From NCBI GenBank assembly GCA_902587315.1, contig CACIKW010000005.1, forward strand, positions 1 to 50,820: DNA of 50,820 nt. The letters run 5' to 3'. The position numbers and the translations under genes are program-made. This DNA is from an uncultured Pelagibacteraceae bacterium. Lineage in GTDB: Bacteria > Pseudomonadota > Alphaproteobacteria > Pelagibacterales > Pelagibacteraceae. The notes below the pieces were generated by a model. That model was not told the origin of the DNA and searched no databases. It saw nothing but the letters and a program-made list of their open reading frames with translations. Shown in pieces: positions 21,511 through 29,164 of the stretch; position 1 is the first letter of the stretch; each line of letters opens with the position of its first letter.

Positions 21511-22510
21511 ATTAAATAAAACTGCACTAAAAATTGTTTCATCCGGCAAGGGAGTATTGGCGACAGATGAAAGCACTGGAACAATGACAAAAAGATTAGA
21601 AAGTGTAATGGTTCAATCAAATGAAGAAAACAGACTAAAATTTAGAAGTATTTTATTTTCTTCAAAAAGTATGAATAATTGTATTGGAGGAGTTATCCTA
21701 TATGATGAAACAATTAAACAGAAATGCAATAAAGAAACAATTCCTGAATTAATTTCTAAAAGTGGTGCGGTACCTGGTATTAAAGTTGATACGGGAGCAA
21801 AAGAACTGGCAAGATCTAAAGAAGAAAAAATTACCGAAGGTCTTGATGGTCTTAGAGAAAGATTAAAAAACTACTACAAATTAGGTGCAAGGTTTACTAA
21901 GTGGAGAGCTGTGTATTCTATATCTGATAAATATCCTAGTAAGTTGGCAGTAAATGTTAATGCACATGCGTTAGCAAGGTATGCGTCATTGGTACAAGAG
22001 GCAGGAATGGTTCCAATTGTTGAGCCTGAAGTTTTAATGGAAGGAAATCATTCTGCTGAAGATTGTTTTAATAAAACTTCTGAAGTAATAAAAAAATGTT
22101 TTGATGAGCTAATTTTCCAAAAAGTTGATTTAAAAGGCCTAATTCTTAAACCAAATATGGTTTTACCTGGATCAAAATCAAATCAAAAAATCTCTAGTGA
22201 CGAAATATCTGAACTTACATTAAAATGCTTAATTAATAGTGTTCCTAGTGAAGTCCCAGGAATAGCGTTTTTATCAGGCGGTCAAAGCGAACTGGAGGCA
22301 ACAAAAAATTTAAATACAATAAATAAGCATAATAAATCAAAATTTAAAATGACTTTTTCATATGGAAGAGCCTTACAACAAAGCGCTCTTAAACATTGGT
22401 CAAATAATATTGATGATGCCGAAGGAACACAAAAAGTATTTAACCATAGAGCTAATATGTGTTCGCTAGCTTCAATGGGTAAGTGGACAGAAGAAGTTGA
22501 TAGAGCCTAA
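21503..22510 (+). CDS. fba: Fructose-bisphosphate aldolase, class I
   Basis: Class I aldolase cleaves or forms fructose-1,6-bisphosphate by a Schiff-base lysine and needs no metal. The 335-residue protein follows the eukaryote-like class I pattern: KGVLATDESTGTMTKRL (about 15-31), KVDTGAKELA, FTKWRAVYSI (about 132-141), IVEPEVLMEG and GLILKPNMVLPGS, where the Lys in LKPN is the expected Schiff-base residue. It ends with SYGRALQQSALKHW. It overlaps pgk by 8 bp and thiE by 14 bp. The gap-pgk-fba-thiE order is shared with other alphaproteobacteria. Confidence 0.96.
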   Translation: MSELNKTALKIVSSGKGVLATDESTGTMTKRLESVMVQSNEENRLKFRSILFSSKSMNNCIGGVILYDETIKQKCNKETIPELISKSGAVPGIKVDTGAKELARSKEEKITEGLDGLRERLKNYYKLGARFTKWRAVYSISDKYPSKLAVNVNAHALARYASLVQEAGMVPIVEPEVLMEGNHSAEDCFNKTSEVIKKCFDELIFQKVDLKGLILKPNMVLPGSKSNQKISSDEISELTLKCLINSVPSEVPGIAFLSGGQSELEATKNLNTINKHNKSKFKMTFSYGRALQQSALKHWSNNIDDAEGTQKVFNHRANMCSLASMGKWTEEVDRA

Positions 22511-23117
22511 AAAAAAGAAATTTATATATCTTATATCTCCAAATAAAATTAAAAATAACGAATTTTACAAAATACTCGAAAAAATATTTAAAATAAAAAA
22601 AGTAGAATTTTTTCAATTAAGACTTAAATCAGAACAAAGTAATAAAATAATTGGGATAGGAAAAAAAATCAAAAAAATCTGTAAAAAATATAATGTAAAA
22701 CTTATAGTTAATGATAGTCCAACATTAGCTAAGAAAATTGGAGCAGATGGATGCCATATTGGACAAAATGATATTGATATAAAAAAAGCAAGAAAAATTT
22801 TAAAAAAAAAAATTATTGGAATTACTTGTCACAATTCAATCAAGCTTGTAAAAAATGCAATAAAATACAACATAAATTATATTGCCCTAGGTTCTTTTTA
22901 TAAATCAAAGACAAAAAAAGTTAAATTTAAAGCCAATATTAACATTATAGAGTCTGCAAAAAAAATCACCAAACTTCCAATTGTAGCAATAGGGGGCATT
23001 AATTCTAAAAATTATAAAAAACTTTTATTGAATAAAGCTGACTTTTTAGCTATCTCAGGCTTCATTTGGAAAAATAAATATTTAAAACCAAATGAAGCTA
23101 TTAAGGAATTAAAATGA
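22497..23117 (+). CDS. thiE: Thiamine-phosphate synthase family protein (ThiE-like)
   Basis: ThiE joins the pyrimidine and thiazole phosphates to make thiamine phosphate. The 206-residue TIM-barrel protein shows FFQLRLK (about 37-43), IVNDSPTLA (about 73-81), GADGCHIGQND (about 86-96), ITCHNS (about 112-117), IALGSFYKSKTK (about 132-143) and VAIGGI (about 164-169), in the order expected for ThiE/TenI. The start is TTG at 22497, inside fba (14-bp overlap); no ATG lies near the expected N-terminus. The sequence is divergent and Lys-rich, so a TenI-like or altered role is possible. It overlaps efp by 4 bp. Confidence 0.82.
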   Translation: MIEPKKKKFIYLISPNKIKNNEFYKILEKIFKIKKVEFFQLRLKSEQSNKIIGIGKKIKKICKKYNVKLIVNDSPTLAKKIGADGCHIGQNDIDIKKARKILKKKIIGITCHNSIKLVKNAIKYNINYIALGSFYKSKTKKVKFKANINIIESAKKITKLPIVAIGGINSKNYKKLLLNKADFLAISGFIWKNKYLKPNEAIKELK

Positions 23118-23674
23118 AAATATCCGCAAATGAAATTAAAACTGGAATGCTTATAGAATATAAAGATGATCTTTGGGAAGTTTTAAAAACTCAACATGTT
23201 AAACCGGGAAAGGGAGGTGCTTTTAATCAAGTAGAAATGAAAAGTATAAATAAAAATACCAAATTAAATGAAAGATTTAGATCAGAGCAAACTGTAGAGA
23301 AAGCATCAATAGAAGAAATAAAACATTCCTATATTTATGAGGATGAAAAAAACTATTTTTTTATAGATCAAAAAACGTTTGAACAAATCAATATTCAAAA
23401 AAATATTTTGGGAGAAAAAGGTAAATTGCTAAAAGAAAATTTAGAAGTAAATATTAAATTCCATGATAATAAAGCTATTGGTGTAGAGCTACCTAACCAA
23501 ATTAACTGTAAAATTGAAACAACTGAAGTTGCACTGAAAGGTCAAACTGTTTCATCTTCTTACAAGCCTGCAATATTGGATAATGGAATAAATATCCAAG
23601 TTCCACCTTTTATAGAAAGTGGTGACGAAATAATTTTAGATACAAGATCATTAGAATATATTAAAAAAATATAA
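23114..23674 (+). CDS. efp: Elongation factor P
   Basis: EF-P binds stalled ribosomes and speeds peptide bond formation at polyproline stretches. The 186-residue, three-domain protein has the exposed loop KPGKGGAF near residues 32-39 with the lysine that is modified in EpmA-containing bacteria. It also has the EF-P signature around KIETTEVALKGQT and the C-terminal GINIQVPPFIESGDEI. An AAGGA lies about 8 nt before the ATG. It overlaps thiE by 4 bp and is 1 bp before suhB. No epmA is in the window. Confidence 0.96.
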   Translation: MKISANEIKTGMLIEYKDDLWEVLKTQHVKPGKGGAFNQVEMKSINKNTKLNERFRSEQTVEKASIEEIKHSYIYEDEKNYFFIDQKTFEQINIQKNILGEKGKLLKENLEVNIKFHDNKAIGVELPNQINCKIETTEVALKGQTVSSSYKPAILDNGINIQVPPFIESGDEIILDTRSLEYIKKI

Positions 23675-23675
23675 A

Positions 23676-24416
23676 ATGCTGTCTCTTTCACCAGATCTAA
23701 ACTTGATGATTAAAGCATGTGAAAAAGCTTCAAAGGTATTAATTAGAGATTTTGGAGAAATTGAAAAATTGCAAGTATCTGTAAAAGGACAGTTTGATTT
23801 CGTAACAAATTCAGATCTTAAAGCTGAAAAAATTATCATCAATGAACTTTCAAAATCCAAGAAAAAATATTCATTTATTAGTGAAGAGTCTGGAATAATG
23901 ATTAATGAAAATAATAATACATCTTGGATAATTGATCCAATCGACGGAACAACAAACTTTCTAAATGGAATACCTCACTTCGCTATTTCCATAGCTCTTA
24001 AAGTTGATGATGAAATTGTATCAGGAATAACTTATGATCCAATAAAAGATGAAATGTTTTTTGCAGAAAAAAACAATGGAGCTTATTTAAATAACAAAAG
24101 AATTAGAGTTTCAAAAAAAAATAATATATTAAACTGTTTATTTGCTACAGGTGGAAAAAAAGAGATAGAATCAAATTTAAATATAAGAAAATTTGGAAGC
24201 GCAGCTTTAGATTTGGCTTACGTTGCCTCTGGTAGGCTTGATGGATACTTTCAAAAAAATCTTCATTTATGGGATATAGCAGCTGGACTTATCTTAATTA
24301 AGGAGTCAGGTGGAAGAGTTAATAAAATAAATCTTGAAAAAAAAGATAATATAAAAATTTTAGCATCAAATAATTCGATTCACGAGAAAATGGTAGATAA
24401 TCTTAATAACTTTTAA
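23676..24416 (+). CDS. suhB: Inositol-1-monophosphatase family protein SuhB
   Basis: A 246-residue magnesium-dependent phosphatase of the IMPase family. Visible ligands are the Glu pair in FISEESG (about 66-72), the DPIDGTTNF motif (about 87-95) with its three catalytic/metal acids, and the C-terminal [16 protein letters not shown] (about 197-212), which carries the last metal Asp. In E. coli SuhB also acts in rRNA antitermination with NusA; its position among translation genes (efp, rpmE, rpsU) fits but does not prove such a role. It follows efp by 1 bp. Confidence 0.93.
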   Translation: MLSLSPDLNLMIKACEKASKVLIRDFGEIEKLQVSVKGQFDFVTNSDLKAEKIIINELSKSKKKYSFISEESGIMINENNNTSWIIDPIDGTTNFLNGIPHFAISIALKVDDEIVSGITYDPIKDEMFFAEKNNGAYLNNKRIRVSKKNNILNCLFATGGKKEIESNLNIRKFGSAALDLAYVASGRLDGYFQKNLHLWDIAAGLILIKESGGRVNKINLEKKDNIKILASNNSIHEKMVDNLNNF

Positions 24417-24417
24417 T

Positions 24418-24444
24418 TGTTTTTAAATTATCATTTGCTATAAA
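24418..24444 (+). promoter_or_regulatory. Candidate promoter for rpmE
   Basis: In the 35-bp suhB-rpmE spacer, TTGTTT (24418-24423) and TATAAA (24439-24444) are separated by 15 bp. The -10 ends 7 bp before the rpmE ATG at 24452, so transcription would start at or next to the ATG, giving a leaderless message. rpmE also has no Shine-Dalgarno, which fits. AT-rich background makes chance matches likely. Confidence 0.35.
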
Positions 24445-24451
24445 ACGCGAA

Positions 24452-24682
24452 ATGAAAAAAAAAATACATCCCAATTACCATAAAATTAAAGTTGAAATGA
24501 CTGATGGAAGTCATTTTGAAACAAGGTCTACATGGGGTTCGGAAGGAGAAGTTTTAAAATTAGAAATAGATCCAAAATCACATTCTGCATGGACAGGCGG
24601 TAAACAAAAAATTCTAGACAAAGGAAGAGTAAGTAAATTTAACAAAAAGTTTCAAAATTTTAGATCAGAAAAAAAAGTATAA
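24452..24682 (+). CDS. rpmE: 50S ribosomal protein bL31 (zinc-free alphaproteobacterial type)
   Basis: A 76-residue bL31 with the N-terminal [12 protein letters not shown] and the conserved TRSTWG...[12 protein letters not shown] core. None of the four zinc-binding cysteines of the C+ form is present, so it is the zinc-independent type normal in alphaproteobacteria. Its TAA shares a base with the next ATG (TAATG), coupling it to trcR. No Shine-Dalgarno is seen. Confidence 0.95.
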   Translation: MKKKIHPNYHKIKVEMTDGSHFETRSTWGSEGEVLKLEIDPKSHSAWTGGKQKILDKGRVSKFNKKFQNFRSEKKV

Positions 24683-25263
24683 TGTCAAAAACTCCTCTTA
24701 TGCCAATGGCTACAGCTGTTTGGTTAGTTGAAAACACTTCTTTAACTTTCAAACAAATAGCAAATTTTTGCAATTTACATGAAGTAGAGATTCAAGGAAT
24801 TGCAGATGGCGAGGTTGGAAAAGGAATTAAAGGATATAATCCAATTATAGCAGGACAGTTAACAAGGGATGAATTAGAAAAGTCATCTAAAGATAGTAAC
24901 AGACCATTAAACATTAAAATTAACGAAGTAGAAATATCTACATCTGAAAACAAAAACAAAAAATATATACCATTGTCAAAAAGACAAGATAAGCCCGATT
25001 CTGCACTTTGGTTAATTAAACAACATTCAATTTTAAAAGACTCGCAAATTGCTAGATTAGTTGGAATAACAAAAAATTCAGTTACATCTATAAGAAATAA
25101 AAATTACTGGAATTATAATAATTTAAATCCAAAAGATCCTGTTGCAATTGGATTATTCACTCAAAAAGAATTATTTGAAGCAATACAAAAAGCTGAGAGA
25201 AGAATTAAAAGAGAAAAAAAAGAAAGGGAAAAGGAAGAATTATCAAAAAAAAATAATATTTAA
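24682..25263 (+). CDS. trcR: DUF1013 / TrcR-type cell cycle transcriptional regulator
   Basis: A 193-residue protein of the alphaproteobacterial DUF1013 family, annotated as the cell-cycle regulator TrcR in Caulobacter relatives. Two related helix-turn-helix-like units are visible: about residues 12-43 (AVWLVENTSLTFKQIANF) and about 109-141 (ALWLIKQHSILKDSQIARL). Each is followed by a Tyr/Trp-rich, Asn-Pro-containing turn, suggesting an internal duplication. The last 30 residues are a highly charged Lys/Glu/Arg tail. It is fused by TAATG to rpmE and precedes rpsU by about 57 bp. DNA targets are unknown. Confidence 0.82.
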   Translation: MSKTPLMPMATAVWLVENTSLTFKQIANFCNLHEVEIQGIADGEVGKGIKGYNPIIAGQLTRDELEKSSKDSNRPLNIKINEVEISTSENKNKKYIPLSKRQDKPDSALWLIKQHSILKDSQIARLVGITKNSVTSIRNKNYWNYNNLNPKDPVAIGLFTQKELFEAIQKAERRIKREKKEREKEELSKKNNI

Positions 25264-25283
25264 TATTATTGGACAATATTATT
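25252..25283 (+). other. Possible alternative RNA hairpins upstream of rpsU
   Basis: AATAATATT at 25252-25260 can pair with either of two identical AATATTATT copies (25262-25270 or 25275-25283). The far pairing gives a 9-bp stem with a 14-nt loop containing TTGGAC. The bases are only A and T, so this may be chance, but it lies in the leader of rpsU, whose translation start is unusual. Confidence 0.3.
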
Positions 25284-25310
25284 TTAAAATGATAACTAGT
25301 GACTTTTTTT

Positions 25311-25323
25311 GGAGGATACTATT
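25311..25323 (+). promoter_or_regulatory. Strong Shine-Dalgarno followed by an AUU start codon for rpsU
   Basis: GGAGGA (25311-25316) is the best match to the anti-Shine-Dalgarno that I see in the window. At the optimal spacing, 5 nt after GGAGG, the in-frame codon is ATT (25321-25323), followed by codons for KIEVKDNN, the usual bS21 N-terminus. The only upstream start, TTG at 25309, would put the ribosome site inside the gene. Confidence 0.65.
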
Positions 25324-25515
25324 AAGATAGAAGTTAAAGATAATAATGTTGAGCAAGCTCTTAGAGTTTTGAAAAGAAAACTTCAAAGAGACGGTTTTTA
25401 TAAAATTATTAAATTAAAAAGTAACTACGAAAAACCATCTGAAAAGAAAAAAAGAATACTCCAAGAAAATATTAAAAGAGTTAAAAAGCTTAATAAACTT
25501 AAAAATCGATTTTAA
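25321..25515 (+). CDS. rpsU: 30S ribosomal protein bS21, probable AUU start
   Basis: bS21 binds near the 3' end of 16S rRNA by the anti-Shine-Dalgarno and aids initiation. The 64-residue protein matches the family: KIEVKDNNVEQALRVLKRK, then QRDGF, a YEKPSEKKKR block and a basic C-terminus. The frame is open from TTG at 25309 (68 residues), but GGAGGA at 25311-25316 points to ATT at 25321 as the start. AUU starts are known for infC, where they serve autoregulation; a similar control here is an inference. A weak TTGGAC/TGATAA promoter-like pair lies at 25269-25295. The stop is 4 nt before tRNA-fMet. Confidence 0.9.
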   Translation: MKIEVKDNNVEQALRVLKRKLQRDGFYKIIKLKSNYEKPSEKKKRILQENIKRVKKLNKLKNRF

Positions 25516-25519
25516 TTAC

Positions 25520-25596
25520 CGCGGGGTGGAGCAGCCTGGTAGCTCGCAAGGCTCATAACCTTGAGGTCGGCGGTTCAAATCCGTCCCCCGCAACCA
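25520..25596 (+). tRNA. Initiator tRNA-fMet (anticodon CAT)
   Basis: A 77-nt cloverleaf with encoded CCA. The 7-bp acceptor has the C1:A72 mismatch that marks bacterial initiators. The D arm is GAGCAGCCTGGTAGCTC, the anticodon CAT is at 25554-25556 in loop CTCATAA, and the T loop is TTCAAAT. The anticodon stem is CAAGG/CCTTG, so only two of the three G:C pairs typical of initiators are present (A:T at 29:41). It begins 4 nt after the rpsU stop and is probably processed from the same transcript. Confidence 0.97.
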
Positions 25597-25841
25597 AATA
25601 AAAAGTTATTAATTAATTTTTTCTCTAATTTTTAAAAAAATATTTGATTCAAAAATATTTCCGTATTCACTCTAGTGTCCATCACAAGAATGAAAATACA
25701 AATGTTTTTTTTTGTAATCTATATAGTCTAGTAAATCTATTAATGTTGAATTATTTTTTTTTGATAATAACTGAATTTTTTTGTACCAGTATAGATTTTT
25801 ATAATTCACGATTATTTAAAAAAATTTAAATTAAATTAATT
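25597..25841. other. Longest non-coding gap (245 bp), no gene recognised
   Basis: Very AT-rich spacer between the plus-strand tRNA and the minus-strand MazG-like gene, which face each other. Apart from the weak terminator at its left end I see only short A/T inverted repeats. A 61-codon open frame here lacks any recognisable motif, has no ribosome site and looks like chance. Confidence 0.6.
25600..25622 (+). terminator. Weak AT-only terminator candidate after tRNA-fMet
   Basis: Right after the tRNA, A5-GTTA can pair with TAAT-T5 (including one G:T) around a 5-nt loop, giving a 9-bp hairpin whose 3' arm is itself T-rich, with more T runs after. It could end the rpsU-tRNA transcript. It lacks G:C pairs, so the call is weak. 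Confidence 0.35.
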
Positions 25842-26216
25842 CTATTCTTTAATAAATTTTGCCAAATCTGGCTTAAAATATTTTGGTCCTTTCATTACTT
25901 TTCCAACATCATTATAAATTGGCTTCCCATCATCACCTAATTTACTCATGTTTGATCGCTGAACTTCTTCAAAACATTTATCAAGATTTACCCCAAAAGC
26001 ATGACCCGCTCCATAGGTTACATACAATATATCTGTCAGCGCATCTACTGCTTCTTTCAAATCATTATTTTTTATAGCTTCTTTAAATTCTTCTAATTCT
26101 TCAGCAATTAAACTGATTCTTAAATTATTTATTTTTTCCGAACTTAGGCTCGCCTTAGTTTTTACTTCCTGGCCAAACGTTTTCATAAATAAACCTACTT
26201 TTTCAAAATTTGTCAT
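25842..26216 (-). CDS. MazG-like / all-alpha NTP pyrophosphohydrolase
   Basis: A 124-residue all-alpha protein. The helices carry the metal-binding pattern of the MazG/PRA-PH superfamily: LIAEELEEFKEAI (about 36-48, the EExxE motif) and EAVDALTDILYVTYGAGHAFG (about 55-75, the ExxD motif). A conserved RSNMSKLGDDGKPIYNDVGKVMKGPKY tail follows. Such enzymes hydrolyse (d)NTPs to monophosphates and pyrophosphate, for pool cleaning; the substrate here is unknown. The start is supported by AGGAG (plus-strand 26221-26225) 4 nt before the ATG. It stands alone, divergent from fumC across a 66-bp spacer that must hold both promoters. Confidence 0.8.
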   Translation of the reverse strand: MTNFEKVGLFMKTFGQEVKTKASLSSEKINNLRISLIAEELEEFKEAIKNNDLKEAVDALTDILYVTYGAGHAFGVNLDKCFEEVQRSNMSKLGDDGKPIYNDVGKVMKGPKYFKPDLAKFIKE

Positions 26217-26282
26217 AATGCTCCTATATGATTCTTGATATTATTAATGTATAAGATTAAATAGGTTGTATCCAAACAAAAT

Positions 26283-27671
26283 ATGAAATTTAGAAAAGAA
26301 TTTGACAGCATTGGAAACATTAAAGTACCTTCAGAAAAATATTGGGGAGCATCAACACAAAGATCAAAAAAATACTTTGATATTGGAGATTTTTTGGTCA
26401 GACCAGTTTTAATTAAATCAATTGCAATTATTAAAAAAGCTGCAGCAATTGTTAACTATAAAAATAAGGATCTGGATAAAAAAATTTCTGTTGCAATTGT
26501 AAAAGCTGCCAATGAAGTAATAAGTGGAAAAATGAATGATAATTTTCCATTGAAAGTATGGCAGACTGGCTCTGGAACTCAGACTAATATGAACGTTAAC
26601 GAAGTAATTGCAAATAGAGCAATTGAAATTTTAAGAGGAAAAATGGGTACAAAAAAACCAGTTCATCCCAATGATCACGTAAATAAATCACAATCCACAA
26701 ATGATGTTTTTCCTACAGCAATGCATATCGCTATTGTTCTGCAAACTAAGGATTTTTTACTTCCTTCTCTTAGTGAACTCAACACTCAGTTAAAAAAAAA
26801 GGTTAAACAATTTAATAAAATTGTAAAAATTGGAAGAACTCATCTTCAAGATGCAACTCCATTGTCACTTGGTCAAGAATTTTCTGGCTATCAATCTCAA
26901 TTAGAAAAAAGCATTGATAGAATAAAAAATGCCTTGAATGAAATTTACTACATAGCTCAGGGAGGAACCGCTGTCGGAACTGGTATTAATACAAAAAAAA
27001 ATTTCGATAAAAAAATTGTAAATGAAATAAAAAAAATCACTAAACTACCTTTTAAACCTGCAAAAAACAAATTTGCCGCTTTGGCTGCACACGACTCTAT
27101 AGTAAATTTTTCAGGAACTCTAAACACAACTGCGGTTTGTCTAATGAAAATTGCTAATGATATAAGATTTCTGGGATCAGGTCCTAGGGCAGGATATGGA
27201 GAATTACTTTTGCCTGAGAATGAACCAGGTTCATCAATTATGCCAGGCAAAGTCAATCCAACGCAGTGTGAGGCTGTAACTATGGTCTGTGTTAAAGTAA
27301 TAGGAAATCATAACGGAATTACTATGGCCGGATCACATGGGCATTTTGAACTAAATGTTTTTAAACCTTTAATTATACACAACATACTTCAATCAATTAA
27401 GATTTTGTCAGATAGCACAAAAAGTTTCGCTAAGTATTGTGTATCAGGACTAAAAGCTGACAAAAATAGAATTAAAGAATTGTTAGACAATTCATTAATG
27501 TTAGTAACCGCACTTACTCCAAAAATTGGTTATGATAATGCTGCAAAAATTGCAAAAAGAGCATTAAAAAATAAAACTACATTAAAATACGAAACATTAA
27601 AAACAGGTTTAATAAATGAAAAGGAATATGATAAAATTATTGATCCAAAAAAAATGATTTATCCTTCATAA
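26283..27671 (+). CDS. fumC: Class II fumarate hydratase
   Basis: FumC interconverts fumarate and malate in the TCA cycle without an iron-sulfur cluster. The 462-residue protein has the superfamily blocks: [14 protein letters not shown] (about 97-110), the [10 protein letters not shown] segment (about 138-147), [11 protein letters not shown] (about 186-196) and the signature loop [15 protein letters not shown] (about 316-330) with the catalytic Ser. There is no Shine-Dalgarno. Its 3' end overlaps the AsmA-like gene tail to tail by 13 bp. Confidence 0.97.
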   Translation: MKFRKEFDSIGNIKVPSEKYWGASTQRSKKYFDIGDFLVRPVLIKSIAIIKKAAAIVNYKNKDLDKKISVAIVKAANEVISGKMNDNFPLKVWQTGSGTQTNMNVNEVIANRAIEILRGKMGTKKPVHPNDHVNKSQSTNDVFPTAMHIAIVLQTKDFLLPSLSELNTQLKKKVKQFNKIVKIGRTHLQDATPLSLGQEFSGYQSQLEKSIDRIKNALNEIYYIAQGGTAVGTGINTKKNFDKKIVNEIKKITKLPFKPAKNKFAALAAHDSIVNFSGTLNTTAVCLMKIANDIRFLGSGPRAGYGELLLPENEPGSSIMPGKVNPTQCEAVTMVCVKVIGNHNGITMAGSHGHFELNVFKPLIIHNILQSIKILSDSTKSFAKYCVSGLKADKNRIKELLDNSLMLVTALTPKIGYDNAAKIAKRALKNKTTLKYETLKTGLINEKEYDKIIDPKKMIYPS

Positions 27672-29119
27672 TTTATCAATAATTTATTAAGCATGTTTCT
27701 TAAATCTTGCCAACTATTAACTGTAAAATTACTATTTTGATAAAAATTGTTATCTTTTTCATTTATTTCAAAATTACTAAAAATTATTTCATTCAAACTC
27801 GGATATACGTCCATTAAAAAATAAATATTTTTGATATTGAATCTATTTTTCTTCGGTATTAAAAATTTTTTGTAGAGTTTTTCCTGATTATTAATTTCAA
27901 ATTTTGTATTCAATTGAAAGTTTACTTTATCTTCAGTGTTAAAGAATTGATTGGATAAAATTTTAATTTTTCCGATATTTTTAAAAGTAAACTCTGATCC
28001 TGAAAGATCAAATTTTCCTCTTTTAATATTTAAATATATTTTACCTTCTTCAAAATATTTGTTTTTTTTAATATCAGATAATTCAATTTGTATAACACCA
28101 TTCAAATGACTATTATTTAAAAAAAAATTGTAAATTATATTTTCAAATATTTTATTAAAAAAAACAAATTTAAATAAATTAACATTTTTGACTTTAAATA
28201 AAAAATCAAAATAAAATGGTTTAAGATTAAAATTTCCGGAATATTTAAATTCTGACTGATTAATATTTGAATCTTTAGAGGTTAATTCGTAAATATTTTT
28301 GTTTTTTTTATTATTTATTTCAGTAATAAATTTTGAATTTAAAAATCCAATTTCGTTTACAGAGCTATAATATTTAGTTGATTTTGATATATTTTCAAAA
28401 TTTAATTTTATTTTACTAAAATTTATTTTTAGGTTACTTTCATTATTATAGGGGTTAGTTTTATAATCTAATTTAAATGGTAGATTAAAAATATTGCCAG
28501 TTAAAATAGCTTTATTATTATTCTTTTTTTCTTCAAAAAATAAGTTTAGTTTATCTATATTAACCATTGAGTAAGTTTTATTATTGCTGTCATTTAAAAA
28601 TAATTTACTATTAATAATTTTAATATCATTTTTTATTAATTTCGAAAAAAAATTATTAAAATTATTGAAAGTATTTTTATCAAAATTTATATTTGCATTA
28701 GTTAATTTTATTAAAGTTATTTCAAAATTATTTTTTTTAAAAAAATTTTTTTGAGAAATATATAAATTTAAATTTTTTATATCTGCTATTTTTAAATCTT
28801 TATTTTTATTATTATTAATAACAATTTTTTTTATATTAAAATGTGGTCGTGGAAAAAAAGTGTAACTATACTTTTCAAATTCAACAAATTCTGAATTAAA
28901 AATAGAAGATATTTCGTTTTTTAATTTTGTTTTTATGATCTTATCGTTGTAAAGCGCGGGTATCGATAAATAGCATAAATATAAAAATGATATTGTGAAA
29001 AGTGCAATTATTGTTTTGTTCGATTTTAATGTTTTGATACCTGACTTATTTAATCTTTCTATTATTGATTCTACAATATTTTCTTTTTTGATAACTTTAA
29101 TAAAATCCAAATTTTTCAT
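27659..29119 (-). CDS. AsmA-family-like membrane-anchored protein
   Basis: A 486-residue protein with one N-terminal membrane helix (about residues 38-56, [14 protein letters not shown]) after a basic cytosolic stretch. It is followed by a periplasmic region of beta-strand character, very rich in Asn, Lys, Phe and Ile. The part after the helix ([22 protein letters not shown], then HFNIKKIVI and repeated IDKLNLF-like strands) fits AsmA/TamB-type proteins that move or control phospholipids between membranes. Similarity is by pattern only. It is shorter than E. coli AsmA (617). It is a single-gene unit, convergent with fumC (13-bp overlap) and divergent from uvrD across 45 bp. Confidence 0.62.
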   Translation of the reverse strand: MKNLDFIKVIKKENIVESIIERLNKSGIKTLKSNKTIIALFTISFLYLCYLSIPALYNDKIIKTKLKNEISSIFNSEFVEFEKYSYTFFPRPHFNIKKIVINNNKNKDLKIADIKNLNLYISQKNFFKKNNFEITLIKLTNANINFDKNTFNNFNNFFSKLIKNDIKIINSKLFLNDSNNKTYSMVNIDKLNLFFEEKKNNNKAILTGNIFNLPFKLDYKTNPYNNESNLKINFSKIKLNFENISKSTKYYSSVNEIGFLNSKFITEINNKKNKNIYELTSKDSNINQSEFKYSGNFNLKPFYFDFLFKVKNVNLFKFVFFNKIFENIIYNFFLNNSHLNGVIQIELSDIKKNKYFEEGKIYLNIKRGKFDLSGSEFTFKNIGKIKILSNQFFNTEDKVNFQLNTKFEINNQEKLYKKFLIPKKNRFNIKNIYFLMDVYPSLNEIIFSNFEINEKDNNFYQNSNFTVNSWQDLRNMLNKLLINYEG

Positions 29120-29164
29120 TATCTTTTTTGTTTGATTGTTTTATATAATAATTTAGAAATATAA

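Noticed and set aside
21135-21620. 161-codon minus-strand frame across the pgk-fba junction
   Set aside because: Both sense genes are clearly real there, and the antisense product shows no motif or start signal.
25640-25720. Possible small RNA in the spacer (GTATT...AATAC and GTG...CAC arms)
   Set aside because: Short arms, competing pairings, and no promoter or terminator that would define a transcript.
25644-25829. 61-codon open frame in the largest spacer
   Set aside because: No motif, no ribosome site, Phe/Leu/Asn-rich composition typical of chance frames in AT-rich DNA, and it faces the 3' end of the MazG-like gene.
26235-26255. TTGATA and TATAAG as a fumC promoter
   Set aside because: Spacing between the hexamers is only 9 bp, too short for a sigma-70 type promoter.
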